From the NCBI GenBank assembly GCA_029260235.1, contig JAJDDP010000007.1, forward strand, positions 1 to 34,459: a DNA stretch of 34,459 bases. The letters are read 5' to 3'. The notes under the pieces are model-generated. The model did no database searches. It worked only from the letters and a program-made list of their open reading frames with translations, and was not told the DNA's origin. Made by a program: the position numbers and the translations under genes. Shown piece after piece: positions 1-7,251 of this stretch (position 1 is its first letter; each line of letters starts with the position of its first letter). The DNA comes from Phycisphaerae bacterium. Lineage in GTDB: Bacteria > Planctomycetota > Phycisphaerae > UBA1845.

Positions 1-67
1 GTAGCTCAGTTGGTAGAGCAACGGCCTTTTAAGCCGTAGGTCTTGGGTTCGAGCCCCAACGCCCTCA
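1..67 (+). tRNA. tRNA-Lys (UUU), 5'-truncated by window edge
   Basis: The D arm (GCTC...GAGC) starts at base 4. The anticodon arm is ACGGC/GCCGT around the loop CTTTTAA, giving anticodon TTT at 28-30, which reads lysine codons. The T arm is TTGGG-TTCGAGC-CCCAA. The 3' acceptor strand CGCCCTC (60-66) is followed by discriminator A67. The 5' acceptor strand should be GAGGGCG, of which only the final G is present, so six bases lie before the window. CCA is not encoded. The gene converges on the multihaem cytochrome gene. Confidence 0.95.
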
Positions 68-91
68 TTGTGCCAGACGTTGACAGCAATT

Positions 92-120
92 CGCGGACAT
101 TCTCCGACTCGCCGTCCGCG
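92..120. terminator. Hairpin between convergent tRNA and cytochrome genes
   Basis: CGCGGAC (92-98) pairs perfectly with GTCCGCG (114-120) around a 15-nt loop. It lies between the 3' ends of the tRNA and the cytochrome gene, so it could end transcription from either side. No U-tract follows on either strand, so a rho-independent terminator is only a weak inference. Confidence 0.3.
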
Positions 121-141
121 CCACTTCGGCTATCTGCTTGA

Positions 142-3100
142 TTAATTTCGATCATAGTCCTCGGGATTGTGGTTCTCGCCGTGACATTGCAATAGACAGA
201 ACCCAGCGTCCAGAGTTCCATTTAGCCAGAAGGCTGAGCTTGGGTCACTGCCGGAGATGAAATCGAAGTCGAACCCGTGCTGGTCGGGATAGGAGAGGTC
301 GATGAGGCCTAGCTCCGAGGCATCGAACCCTCCGTGGACGTTGTGGCAAGCGATGCAGGGGGCGTCCTCGCCTTTGACGTGCTTCTTGTGTCGTTCGCCG
401 AAGTTGTTCTTCTGCTCGATGATGAAATTCTCGTTATGACAGGCCCAGCAGGAAGCGTAATCGCCGTCGCCGGTCGAGTACTGATTGAAATCGTTGACCA
501 CATAGCGGTTGAGCAGGGTAGCTTGGTGCGGTGATCCGTGCGGGTCGTGGCAGGCGGAGCAGGCATCGGCGCCGAGTTGGACATCATGAGTCGTGCCGGC
601 GAACTGCGATTTGTTGTACCCGCTGCCAGGCGCCAAAGCCGGGAAAGCTACCCCGGGTGCGCCGCTTCCATCGTGACAGGTCAGGCAGAAATCTCTTCCA
701 TCGCCAGACCAGATGGCGCCGGAATCCGGGTGAATCAAAGGCGCGCTTGGCGATGCGGTGTGCGGATTGTGACAACTGACGCATTCGATTTTCGAACCAT
801 CCACTTGGTCGTCATCGCTGACGTTGTGGTGGCTAGCCTGGGCGAAGATAGCCTGCACGTTGACGGCGGCTGGCCCGTTTCCATCGTGGCATGAATAACA
901 GAAGCCTTCCTCTTCGCGCAACGGATCGCCGGAGATACCCGCCTGCGATCCGTCCCACGGAGCCAGTAGGTTTGCTTTGGCAGATCCGTGACCAGTTGAA
1001 TGGCACCCAAACGTTTCCCCGTCTCCCACGCAAGTCGTTTGGCCGGTGCTGTGCGTAGCCCCAGCCCAGAGTGCTGCATTAATAACCTGCGGCGTAGCTC
1101 CGTTGGAGAACGGGGCGGATCCACCGGCGGCGTCGGCATCGTGGCAGGACAGGCAGAACGGCTCGAGCTTGGCTGCCTCGGCTGAAAGCGATAGAGGATC
1201 GCCCGCCAGGGTGAACACGGTCGAGGGGTCATCAGCATCCTTGAGGCGCACTTGGCCTCCTTGGTGGGCGCTTTGATCGTGGCATACTGTGCAATCAGCA
1301 TCGGTGACCGCTGCGCCTGAGACGTGGTGCGATGCCAATCCGAATTCGCCGACCACCGCGCGGCGAAGCCCCTGCGGGCTGCTATGACATCCGACGCAAG
1401 ACGTTTGGCCAGACGGGATGAAACCGCCCGAGTGTTCGTGGCACGCGGTACAATTGGCTGCGTCGTTGTGCGAAGTCCCGCTCCCGTCGTAACGATGATA
1501 GGCTGTGGTGGTGTGGCAGACTTGGCAGATGCCATCGTTCGCGCCGACTCCATCGCTAAAGCTGCCCAGCCCGGATTCTGCAGAGAACACCACCGGCATG
1601 CTCTGGCTCAACGTCTGGTTGAGTACGTTGGCTGAAACCAGCGACAAATTGTTGTTGGCTGGATCGTGCAAATCGTGGCATTCGGTACAGGTCGGCTCCC
1701 ACGCTGCCCCGGTCGCGTGCATGATCGGGTGGTCGGCTCCACTGTGGCAGTTGGAGCAAAATGATTCGAGCTGGACGGGATCACCGTTCACCGCGAACGA
1801 GGAAGTTGGGTTGGTGGGATCGTCCCACAGTCGCACCGCGCCGCCTTGGTGCTGTGCCGTGTCATGGCACTGAGCACAGTCCGAATCCAAGAGCGCCCCG
1901 CCGCCCAGGTGATGCCCACCGCTGCCGTCGGCGTTGACCACCGGCGGGCGAAGCCCCTGTGGTGAGCTGTGGCAAACTATGCACGACGCTTCATCAACCG
2001 GGAGGAAACCTGCATTGTGGGCGTGGCACTGGGTGCAATCAGTGCTCTCGTTGTGGGCGGTACCGTTGCCGTCGTGTAGGTGGTGGGTTGTGGAGGTGTG
2101 GCAGACTTGGCAGATGCCGTCATTCGCCCCGGCGCCATCGCTGAAACTGCCTAGACCAACTCTGGCGCTGAATACCACGGTCTTATTCTGTTGCAAAGTC
2201 TGATTGAAAACTTGGTTCGTGATGTACCGCAAGTTGGTATTGCCTGGATTATGCAGATCGTGGCAAGTGCCGCAGGCGGGTTGCCAGGAGCTGCCGACCG
2301 CGTGGATGGAGTTCCCGTTGGTATGGCACGAGGTGCAGAAGGGAACAAGCTTCAGGGACTCAGACGGGTCGATCAGCGGGGAGGCAGCCAGCTCGATCAC
2401 TTCGGTCGGCATGTTCGGATCGAGCCACAACCGCACGTTGCCCTGTTTGTGCGCGGTCATCTCGTGGCAGGTGAGGCAGTCCTGGTCGGTCAGTACCGGG
2501 TCCGCGAGGTGATGGCTACCTAACCCCTCCGCAGTAATCACAGCTGGTCGTGATCCCTGCACTTCGCTGTGGCAGGTGATGCACGATTCGCCCGAGGGCT
2601 TGAACCCTGCGGCATGCGGGTGGCAGACGATGCAGTCCGTTCCGGCATTGTGATCATCTCCGCTGCCGTCGTGCCGGTGGAACTGAGTCTGCGTGTGACA
2701 CGCTTGGCAAATCCCGTTGTTCGGTTCGACGCCATCGCTGAAGCTGCCCGGTCCTGAGCGACTGGTCAGAAGGATGGGCTTGTCTTGGCCCAGCGTCAGA
2801 TTGTGAACCAGTGGTGCGATAGCAGAACGGTTGGTGTCGGCTGGGTCGTGCATCGAATGGCAAGCGACACATGCCGGTGTCCACATGCCAGGGACATCGT
2901 GCACTGCGTATTCACCCGCGCTATGGCATGACTGGCAGAACGGCGTCAGTTTGTCTGCTTCGGCTGGGTCCGAGCCAGGCTCACCGCCCAAGATGATCAC
3001 GTCGGAAGGGTCGTTCGGATCAGCCCAAAGGCGGACCACCCCCTGGCGATGTTGGGACTGATTGTGACATCGTTCACAGTCGGTATCAGTCAAGAACTCG

Positions 3101-4059
3101 CCGCCAAGATGGTGCCCTCCGACGCCCGTAGCATCAACCACGGCCGACCGCTTGCCCTGCGGAGCGCTGTGACAGGCGATGCAGGAATCTCCCGCGCTTG
3201 GCAGAAATCCATCTTCATGGCGGTGGCAGTCGATGCACGTCTCACCGTCGTTATGGGGAATGCCGCTCCCATCGTGTCTGTGAAAATCCGTTCCTGTGTG
3301 ACAAACCTGGCAGATGCCATCATTCGATGCTGGATCCCCGTCGTCGTAGCTCTTGGCCCCTTGCCTCGCCGTAAATACGACGCTCTTGTTCAGTCCGGTC
3401 GTCTGGTTCAGAACGGTCGAGGCGATGAGCGAGAGGTTTTGCCCGTCGGGCTCGTGCGGGTTGTGACAACCGATGCAGGTGGGCTGCCACTCGCCATCCA
3501 CCGGGTGCCCACCATGGAGCCGCTGAGTGTGGCAGGACTTGCAGAACGGTACCAGCTTCCCTGCTTCCTCAGGGTCTTGCCTGGGGTCGCCATCCAGGGT
3601 GATCACCTCCTGCGGTGCATTCGGGTCAAGCCATAGGCGAACGCTGCCGCCCTGGTGCTCGGACGCATCGTGACAGACAACACAGTCGTCGTTGGTAAGC
3701 GTTGCTCCGCCGAAATCATGACCGCCTGCCCCATCGGCATCGACGATCTTCCTTCGTTCCCCAACCTGGGAACTATGGCAGGTGATACAGGGAAGCCCGA
3801 AGGTATCCGGTGTGATGTCCGTCGTCGTATCGGGCTGGTCGTCAGCAGTGTCGTCGCCTGAGTTGGTCCCGTCAGGCTGGTCGCCGGAGGTGCCCGTCGC
3901 CGATCCACTACTGCGGCTGGTTGTCCCTGGTTGGAGATCGCATCCGACGAGAAGGAAGCACGATGCCCAAATCAACTGAGCGGACAGCAACCGGACGCGC
4001 TGGTCTTGTATCAGGCGTTCGCCGCAACTTGCAGGACTACGATTGACGGGAGTTCGCAC
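142..4059 (-). CDS. Giant multihaem cytochrome c lipoprotein (33 CxxCH motifs)
   Basis: This 1305-residue protein should carry about 33 covalently bound c-type haems and move electrons at the cell surface or in the periplasm. Its N-terminus has a hydrophobic segment ending in lipobox LVGC (Cys40), so it is probably lipid-anchored, and a Thr/Ser/Asp-rich linker follows to about residue 90. I counted 33 canonical CxxCH sites. Residues 91-887 form four tandem modules of about 200 residues with six CxxCH each; a fifth module begins at 888 and diverges after about 970 into a different C-terminal haem region. Two irregular sites occur: CX8CH (1010-1020) and CX3CH (1288-1293). The GTG start at 4059 is supported by GAGGA six bases upstream. 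The family resembles doubled-CXXCH or NapC/Nir-like multihaem proteins; no enzyme active site was recognised. Partners such as a porin or a menaquinol oxidoreductase are not in the window. Confidence 0.93.
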   Translation of the reverse strand: MRTPVNRSPASCGERLIQDQRVRLLSAQLIWASCFLLVGCDLQPGTTSRSSGSATGTSGDQPDGTNSGDDTADDQPDTTTDITPDTFGLPCITCHSSQVGERRKIVDADGAGGHDFGGATLTNDDCVVCHDASEHQGGSVRLWLDPNAPQEVITLDGDPRQDPEEAGKLVPFCKSCHTQRLHGGHPVDGEWQPTCIGCHNPHEPDGQNLSLIASTVLNQTTGLNKSVVFTARQGAKSYDDGDPASNDGICQVCHTGTDFHRHDGSGIPHNDGETCIDCHRHEDGFLPSAGDSCIACHSAPQGKRSAVVDATGVGGHHLGGEFLTDTDCERCHNQSQHRQGVVRLWADPNDPSDVIILGGEPGSDPAEADKLTPFCQSCHSAGEYAVHDVPGMWTPACVACHSMHDPADTNRSAIAPLVHNLTLGQDKPILLTSRSGPGSFSDGVEPNNGICQACHTQTQFHRHDGSGDDHNAGTDCIVCHPHAAGFKPSGESCITCHSEVQGSRPAVITAEGLGSHHLADPVLTDQDCLTCHEMTAHKQGNVRLWLDPNMPTEVIELAASPLIDPSESLKLVPFCTSCHTNGNSIHAVGSSWQPACGTCHDLHNPGNTNLRYITNQVFNQTLQQNKTVVFSARVGLGSFSDGAGANDGICQVCHTSTTHHLHDGNGTAHNESTDCTQCHAHNAGFLPVDEASCIVCHSSPQGLRPPVVNADGSGGHHLGGGALLDSDCAQCHDTAQHQGGAVRLWDDPTNPTSSFAVNGDPVQLESFCSNCHSGADHPIMHATGAAWEPTCTECHDLHDPANNNLSLVSANVLNQTLSQSMPVVFSAESGLGSFSDGVGANDGICQVCHTTTAYHRYDGSGTSHNDAANCTACHEHSGGFIPSGQTSCVGCHSSPQGLRRAVVGEFGLASHHVSGAAVTDADCTVCHDQSAHQGGQVRLKDADDPSTVFTLAGDPLSLSAEAAKLEPFCLSCHDADAAGGSAPFSNGATPQVINAALWAGATHSTGQTTCVGDGETFGCHSTGHGSAKANLLAPWDGSQAGISGDPLREEEGFCYSCHDGNGPAAVNVQAIFAQASHHNVSDDDQVDGSKIECVSCHNPHTASPSAPLIHPDSGAIWSGDGRDFCLTCHDGSGAPGVAFPALAPGSGYNKSQFAGTTHDVQLGADACSACHDPHGSPHQATLLNRYVVNDFNQYSTGDGDYASCWACHNENFIIEQKNNFGERHKKHVKGEDAPCIACHNVHGGFDASELGLIDLSYPDQHGFDFDFISGSDPSSAFWLNGTLDAGFCLLQCHGENHNPEDYDRN
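1399..3789 (-). repeat. Four tandem copies of a ~600-bp six-haem module
   Basis: The cytochrome gene holds four in-frame repeats, each beginning at the first CxxCH of a module: codons 91, 293, 493 and 693, with a partial fifth at 888. Each unit has the same order of landmarks: CxxCH, a VGGHHLGG-like stretch, CxxCH, QHxGGxVRLW, PFCxSCH, CxxCH plus HDP or NPH, an NQT...VVF segment, GICQVCH, then HRHDGSG and a further CxxCH. Spacing is nearly constant at 195-202 residues. Copies differ in sequence, so the amplification is not very recent. Confidence 0.9.
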
Positions 4060-4065
4060 AGCCTG

Positions 4066-4070
4066 TCCTC
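4066..4070 (-). promoter_or_regulatory. Ribosome binding site of the cytochrome gene
   Basis: On the minus strand this reads GAGGA, with a six-base spacer to the GTG at 4059-4057. It supports the GTG over internal starts. Confidence 0.6.
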
Positions 4071-4141
4071 GCTGTATGATGATCTATCGATCCCCGGCCT
4101 CTTCGCATGGTCTTGGAATGCCTGCACGCTAGGAGTACCTC

Positions 4142-4192
4142 ATGAATTCCACCATCATACGGGGCGGCGAGAACGCCCTGGGCGTTCCTTAG
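4142..4192 (+). CDS. Possible 16-residue leader peptide upstream of the exporter gene
   Basis: An ATG at 4142 opens a 16-codon frame, MNSTIIRGGENALGVP, ending in TAG at 4190-4192. AGGAG at 4131-4135 sits six bases upstream, a better ribosome site than many of the large genes here have. The last codons overlap a near-perfect palindrome (4171-4187). The arrangement resembles a regulatory leader peptide, but no homologue is recognised, and a small ORF with a chance Shine-Dalgarno sequence is possible. Confidence 0.3.
   Translation: MNSTIIRGGENALGVP
4171..4187. repeat. Palindrome GAACGCCC-T-GGGCGTTC
   Basis: Eight bases on each side are perfectly inverted around one central base. It could be an operator for a dimeric regulator in this divergent intergenic region, or a hairpin at the end of the small ORF. 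No run of T follows directly. Confidence 0.5.
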
Positions 4193-4409
4193 CAAATTCT
4201 AAGATCGGCCTCGTGCAAGTTGAAACTCCCAGCCAGCACAATGATCCCCGGGTCGCTCTGGCCCTTGATGGCTGCTTGTTTCGTTCGCGAGTTGTTGGTA
4301 CAAGCAGCATGGTGATCGTTCGGGGCTCATGCCCGTAAGCTCTTTGTTCTCAGAGGATTCTGATACGGCGTGACTCGTGCCAGCTGATCTTGGTGGAGGT
4401 CTTACCCAG
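4193..4409 (+). promoter_or_regulatory. Structured leader region before the exporter gene
   Basis: This stretch has no convincing gene. It holds a perfect 9-bp stem, GCTGCTTGT (4271-4279) with ACAAGCAGC (4300-4308), enclosing a small TCG-TTCG-CGA hairpin (4281-4290). A second hairpin follows, CGGGgC-TCAT-GCCCG (4321-4335), with one bulged G. These may form a structured 5' leader controlling the exporter gene. No known riboswitch consensus was recognised, and no confident -35/-10 pair was found. Confidence 0.35.
4395..4399 (+). promoter_or_regulatory. Ribosome binding site deciding the exporter start
   Basis: GGAGG lies ten bases before the GTG at 4410. The upstream GTG at 4377 and the later ATG at 4521 have no comparable site. 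Confidence 0.45.
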
Positions 4410-5666
4410 GTGACATCCAGCCAACGCCCTGCATCTGACGCTTCCTCGTCTGGTGAGTCGCAGATACTCTCGGGTTCTTACCTGGCGCTGTCTCAAGCAG
4501 CCTTTACATCTCTTGGCTCTATGGAGGGCCTTTACGAATCAATCGTCGAAGTTTCTGCGCCTCCGGCCGCCAAAGCCAAAGTGGGATCGGTTAAGCCTGG
4601 ATTCATTTTCGCCGCTGCCGTTGCGGGGTTGGCTTATGGTGTTCACTACTTGCCGTTCGCCCCGTTCGAGGTTGTCCGCAACGGGGCCATTCGCCGACCG
4701 ATCAGCGCTGCCATCGCAGCCATCCTGCTCGGTGCACTGCTTCGCAATCTCTTGCCGCTGCCTCAGTCGATCAGTCTGGGATGCAAGCGGATCATCAAGA
4801 AAGCCATTCCCTACGCGATTGTCCTGATAGGGGCTGGACTGAATCTGAACAGTTTGGCTGCAGTCGGCTTCAAGGCGTTCTTTATCGTCGTGGTTTCGAT
4901 GGCCGTCGCTTTAGCGACGGCTTATTTGTTCGGGCGCTTCATGGGTATGGGCAAAAAAGTGTCCATGTTGATCGGTGCGGGCACGGCAATCTGCGGCAAC
5001 AGCGCCATCGCTGCCGTGGCTCCTTTGATCGAAGCCGACGATGAAGACTTGGTGCTCTCGATCGGAACCATCAACTTGTTCGGGCTGCTAGCCATGGTTG
5101 CTTGTCCGCTCTTGGGTGGTTGGATGGGATTGTCGTCCGACGCATTCGGTATTTGGGCGGGCGTTTCAATCCACGCGGTGCCGCAGGTGGTAGCCGCAGG
5201 TTTCGCCCTCAGTCCTGATGCGGGCACGTTGGCGACCTTGATCAAGCTCGTGCGGGTAGCCATGCTGGCACCGCTGGTCTTTGGATTGGCCATTGTCTTC
5301 GCCCGCCAGCACGCTGACGCCAATCAAGGCGGCAAGCAGGTCATCATCCACTACGCCCGTTTCGTGCCTTGGTTCGTATGGGGCTTTCTTGGCATGGCCT
5401 TGATGGGGACGATGGGTCTGATCCCGACGCTGCAATTCGAGCCGTCGAGTCTGTTGTCTGACTCTACTGAGCCTGTGCTGATCTCCCTGCAGGGTGTGCT
5501 AGAGCAGTGCGGCAAGATTCTGCTGACCTGGGCGATGGCGGCCATCGGGTTGGAGGTCAACCTTCGCCTGTTGGCCGGCGTTAGCGGAAAAGCAATCTTG
5601 AACGGTCTGGTGGCCAGCATAGCCATAGCCGGGGCAAGTTTGGCGCTCATACTTCTCTTGATCTAG
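4410..5666 (+). CDS. YeiH/UPF0324-family membrane anion (sulfite/sulfate-type) exporter
   Basis: This is a polytopic inner-membrane protein of the YeiH family (Cons_hypoth698), often annotated as a putative sulfate exporter. Family hallmarks are the segment around IPYAIVLIGAGLNL, the motif GAGTAICGNSAIAAVAP, and the later IHAVPQVVAAG segment. Multiple hydrophobic helices run from the start of the core to the C-terminal LALILLLI. The first 40 or so residues are Ser-rich and not membrane-like. The start is uncertain: GTG 4410 (418 residues) has a GGAGG site, the frame is open back to GTG 4377, and ATG 4521 would give a length nearer the usual family size. It converges with a cysteine dioxygenase gene 45 bases away, which favours sulfite or a related sulfur oxyanion as substrate, though that is inference. 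Confidence 0.9.
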   Translation: MTSSQRPASDASSSGESQILSGSYLALSQAAFTSLGSMEGLYESIVEVSAPPAAKAKVGSVKPGFIFAAAVAGLAYGVHYLPFAPFEVVRNGAIRRPISAAIAAILLGALLRNLLPLPQSISLGCKRIIKKAIPYAIVLIGAGLNLNSLAAVGFKAFFIVVVSMAVALATAYLFGRFMGMGKKVSMLIGAGTAICGNSAIAAVAPLIEADDEDLVLSIGTINLFGLLAMVACPLLGGWMGLSSDAFGIWAGVSIHAVPQVVAAGFALSPDAGTLATLIKLVRVAMLAPLVFGLAIVFARQHADANQGGKQVIIHYARFVPWFVWGFLGMALMGTMGLIPTLQFEPSSLLSDSTEPVLISLQGVLEQCGKILLTWAMAAIGLEVNLRLLAGVSGKAILNGLVASIAIAGASLALILLLI

Positions 5667-5711
5667 GTCACTGCTTCGCGAGGGCTGGGCTACCCACTGG
5701 CCACGGCCGCG

Positions 5712-6257
5712 TCAGATTCCATCACCTTCTTCGAAGCCCACAATCGGATCGCAAAAATCGCTTACCGCCGAGTCGGTCAGTGAGTACATGCCCATGGTGA
5801 GCAGGGGCGGCGAATAGACGTGCAGTGTTACCAAATCGTCGCCCGGCGGTTGGAGGTTCGACACCTGGTGCGTGTCTGAATCGAGGGAACCGCAAACCTC
5901 GCCTGCATGAAGCGTGCCGGACTCTGTAGCATAGACCAGACCTTCGGCCGTGTGCCCGAACGTGGTCTCCACGGCTGTGCCTTGAATCACCCGCACGCCG
6001 CAGGCAGAGCCTCGATGATCGTGGATTGGACTTCTCTGCCCGGGTCGCCAGCAGAGGATCAAGGCGTGGTAGTGCGGGCCGGCATGCAGCAAGTTGCGCT
6101 GGTAGTGGTCTTGACCAAAGCGGACGTGGGGCTTGACGTCTTCGATTGAGAGTTCCAACTCCGATAGCCGGCGCTTGAGATCGTCAAGCGGGATCGGCGT
6201 GGCATAGTCGTCCAAGCCGGATAGAAAATCTTCAATCGTCTTGATCTTGGTAGTCAT
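5712..6257 (-). CDS. Cysteine dioxygenase (type I)
   Basis: This cupin-fold iron enzyme oxidises cysteine to cysteine sulfinate with O2. In the 181-residue form, PIHDHRGS supplies the HxH iron ligands (His79, His81) and HQVSN the third (His130). Tyr52 and Arg54 in HYQRNLL match the substrate-binding Tyr/Arg of mammalian enzymes. Cys86, five residues after the HxH, and Tyr148 in HVYSPP match the Cys-Tyr pair that forms the thioether cofactor; many bacterial homologues lack that cysteine. ATG 6257 is chosen because AGGG/GAGG precede it and homologues start near this point. ATG 6272 (preceded by AAGGGA) and TTG 6299 are in-frame alternatives. It is the last gene of a minus-strand group with the GNAT and PaaK-like genes. 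Confidence 0.92.
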   Translation of the reverse strand: MTTKIKTIEDFLSGLDDYATPIPLDDLKRRLSELELSIEDVKPHVRFGQDHYQRNLLHAGPHYHALILCWRPGQRSPIHDHRGSACGVRVIQGTAVETTFGHTAEGLVYATESGTLHAGEVCGSLDSDTHQVSNLQPPGDDLVTLHVYSPPLLTMGMYSLTDSAVSDFCDPIVGFEEGDGI

Positions 6258-6469
6258 CGCACCCTGCCTCATTCGGTCCCTTACCGTGCCGGAACTCAAG
6301 TTCCGCTCAGCAGCATCTTAACGCAATTGGGCAAGAGTTTGCCAGCAGGCCGTAGCGTGTTTACTCGTATTCCAGGCCGCTTCTGGGGAATCCAGTTTGC
6401 CAAAAACGCGTCCGGCAGGTTTGGAGGAAACGCTCAGGATCGCCGAATCTGTCCATTTTGTGATGAAGG

Positions 6470-7204
6470 CTATTGCCAGGCAGATTGGCCGAGTGGGTCC
6501 GGCGACACTCTTGCCCCAGGGTTTGGGCCATGCCAGCCTCTTTCGGGCGCTTCGTCGAGTAGACCAAAGATGATCACCCGAATTCCGCCGGCTGCATGAT
6601 CTTCGGGGATGAAGTTGGGGATGATCCAGAGGAAATGACAGCCGGTCAGGCGGCGGTAGAGTGCCAACGTCGGGTCGGTCAACAATTCACGGTCGCTGGG
6701 GAACGGGCCTCCGTCCAAGTGCCGGTTTATGGCCAGGGCGAGCGTCGGCTGGTGGCGTACGCGCTCTTGGTCACACTTCACGCTGCCGGTGTAGCTAGAG
6801 ATTCGCCCGTCGCCCACCGCATAAGTACAGCCTCGTCCCTTCCCTAGTGCCCAGGCGCGTTGGAGCAGGGCGGCTGCATGAGCTCTCCCGCGGCGCCGCT
6901 TTGCTACTTCCAGGTTGTAGACGAATACTGCGTTAGGATTTGCTACCGGTGGTCGCATGCTGAATTCGCCAAACACTTTCGGGAACGAGTCAAACTCATC
7001 CGGCGAGAATCGCGAATAACTCAGTGACAGCATAGCTACGAGTGCGCCATCCTCTCGAATGCCGATCATGACGTGGCCAAGCTCGAAGCGCTTCATAATC
7101 GTGGCTACATTCGCCTGCATCGAGGGGGCGAATGACTGAGCTTCCAAGTCGATGATGTCTGGAACATCACCCGGGGTGAGTAGAATTGTGCGTGGCATGT
7201 CCAT
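6470..7204 (-). CDS. GNAT-like N-acetyltransferase
   Basis: The protein has 244 residues. Residues 94-120 carry a GNAT-like acyl-CoA binding segment: a beta strand FVYNLEV followed by KRRRGRAHAAALLQRAW, which fits the R/Q-x-x-G-x-G/A motif and its helix. The upstream half shows the usual strand pattern (HVMIGIREDGALVAMLSLSY). The C-terminal 100 residues, including CHFLWIIPNFIPEDHAAGG, are not typical of small GNATs, and the acyl acceptor cannot be predicted. The start ATG at 7204 has only a weak ribosome site. It begins 47 bases after the PaaK-like gene on the same strand, so co-transcription is likely, and an acyl-activating ligase next to an acyltransferase suggests a shared acylation route. 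Confidence 0.75.
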   Translation of the reverse strand: MDMPRTILLTPGDVPDIIDLEAQSFAPSMQANVATIMKRFELGHVMIGIREDGALVAMLSLSYSRFSPDEFDSFPKVFGEFSMRPPVANPNAVFVYNLEVAKRRRGRAHAAALLQRAWALGKGRGCTYAVGDGRISSYTGSVKCDQERVRHQPTLALAINRHLDGGPFPSDRELLTDPTLALYRRLTGCHFLWIIPNFIPEDHAAGGIRVIIFGLLDEAPERGWHGPNPGARVSPDPLGQSAWQ

Positions 7205-7251
7205 GATAATAGTCTCTGAGCTCTTAGCGGTGCGCTCTCGGTCGGTTGGGC

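Noticed and set aside
735..1553. 272-codon open frame on the minus strand inside the cytochrome gene
   Set aside because: It is in another frame of a clear multihaem gene, is rich in Arg/Ala/Thr/Pro with no domain, and has no reason to be expressed.
4242..4316. Second small ORF (ATG 4242, 24 codons) before the exporter
   Set aside because: No ribosome binding site; its sequence is explained by the 9-bp hairpin region.
3931..4338. 135-codon plus-strand frame spanning the cytochrome's 5' end and the intergenic region
   Set aside because: It overlaps the start and lipobox of the cytochrome on the other strand, shows no domain, and lacks a good ribosome site.
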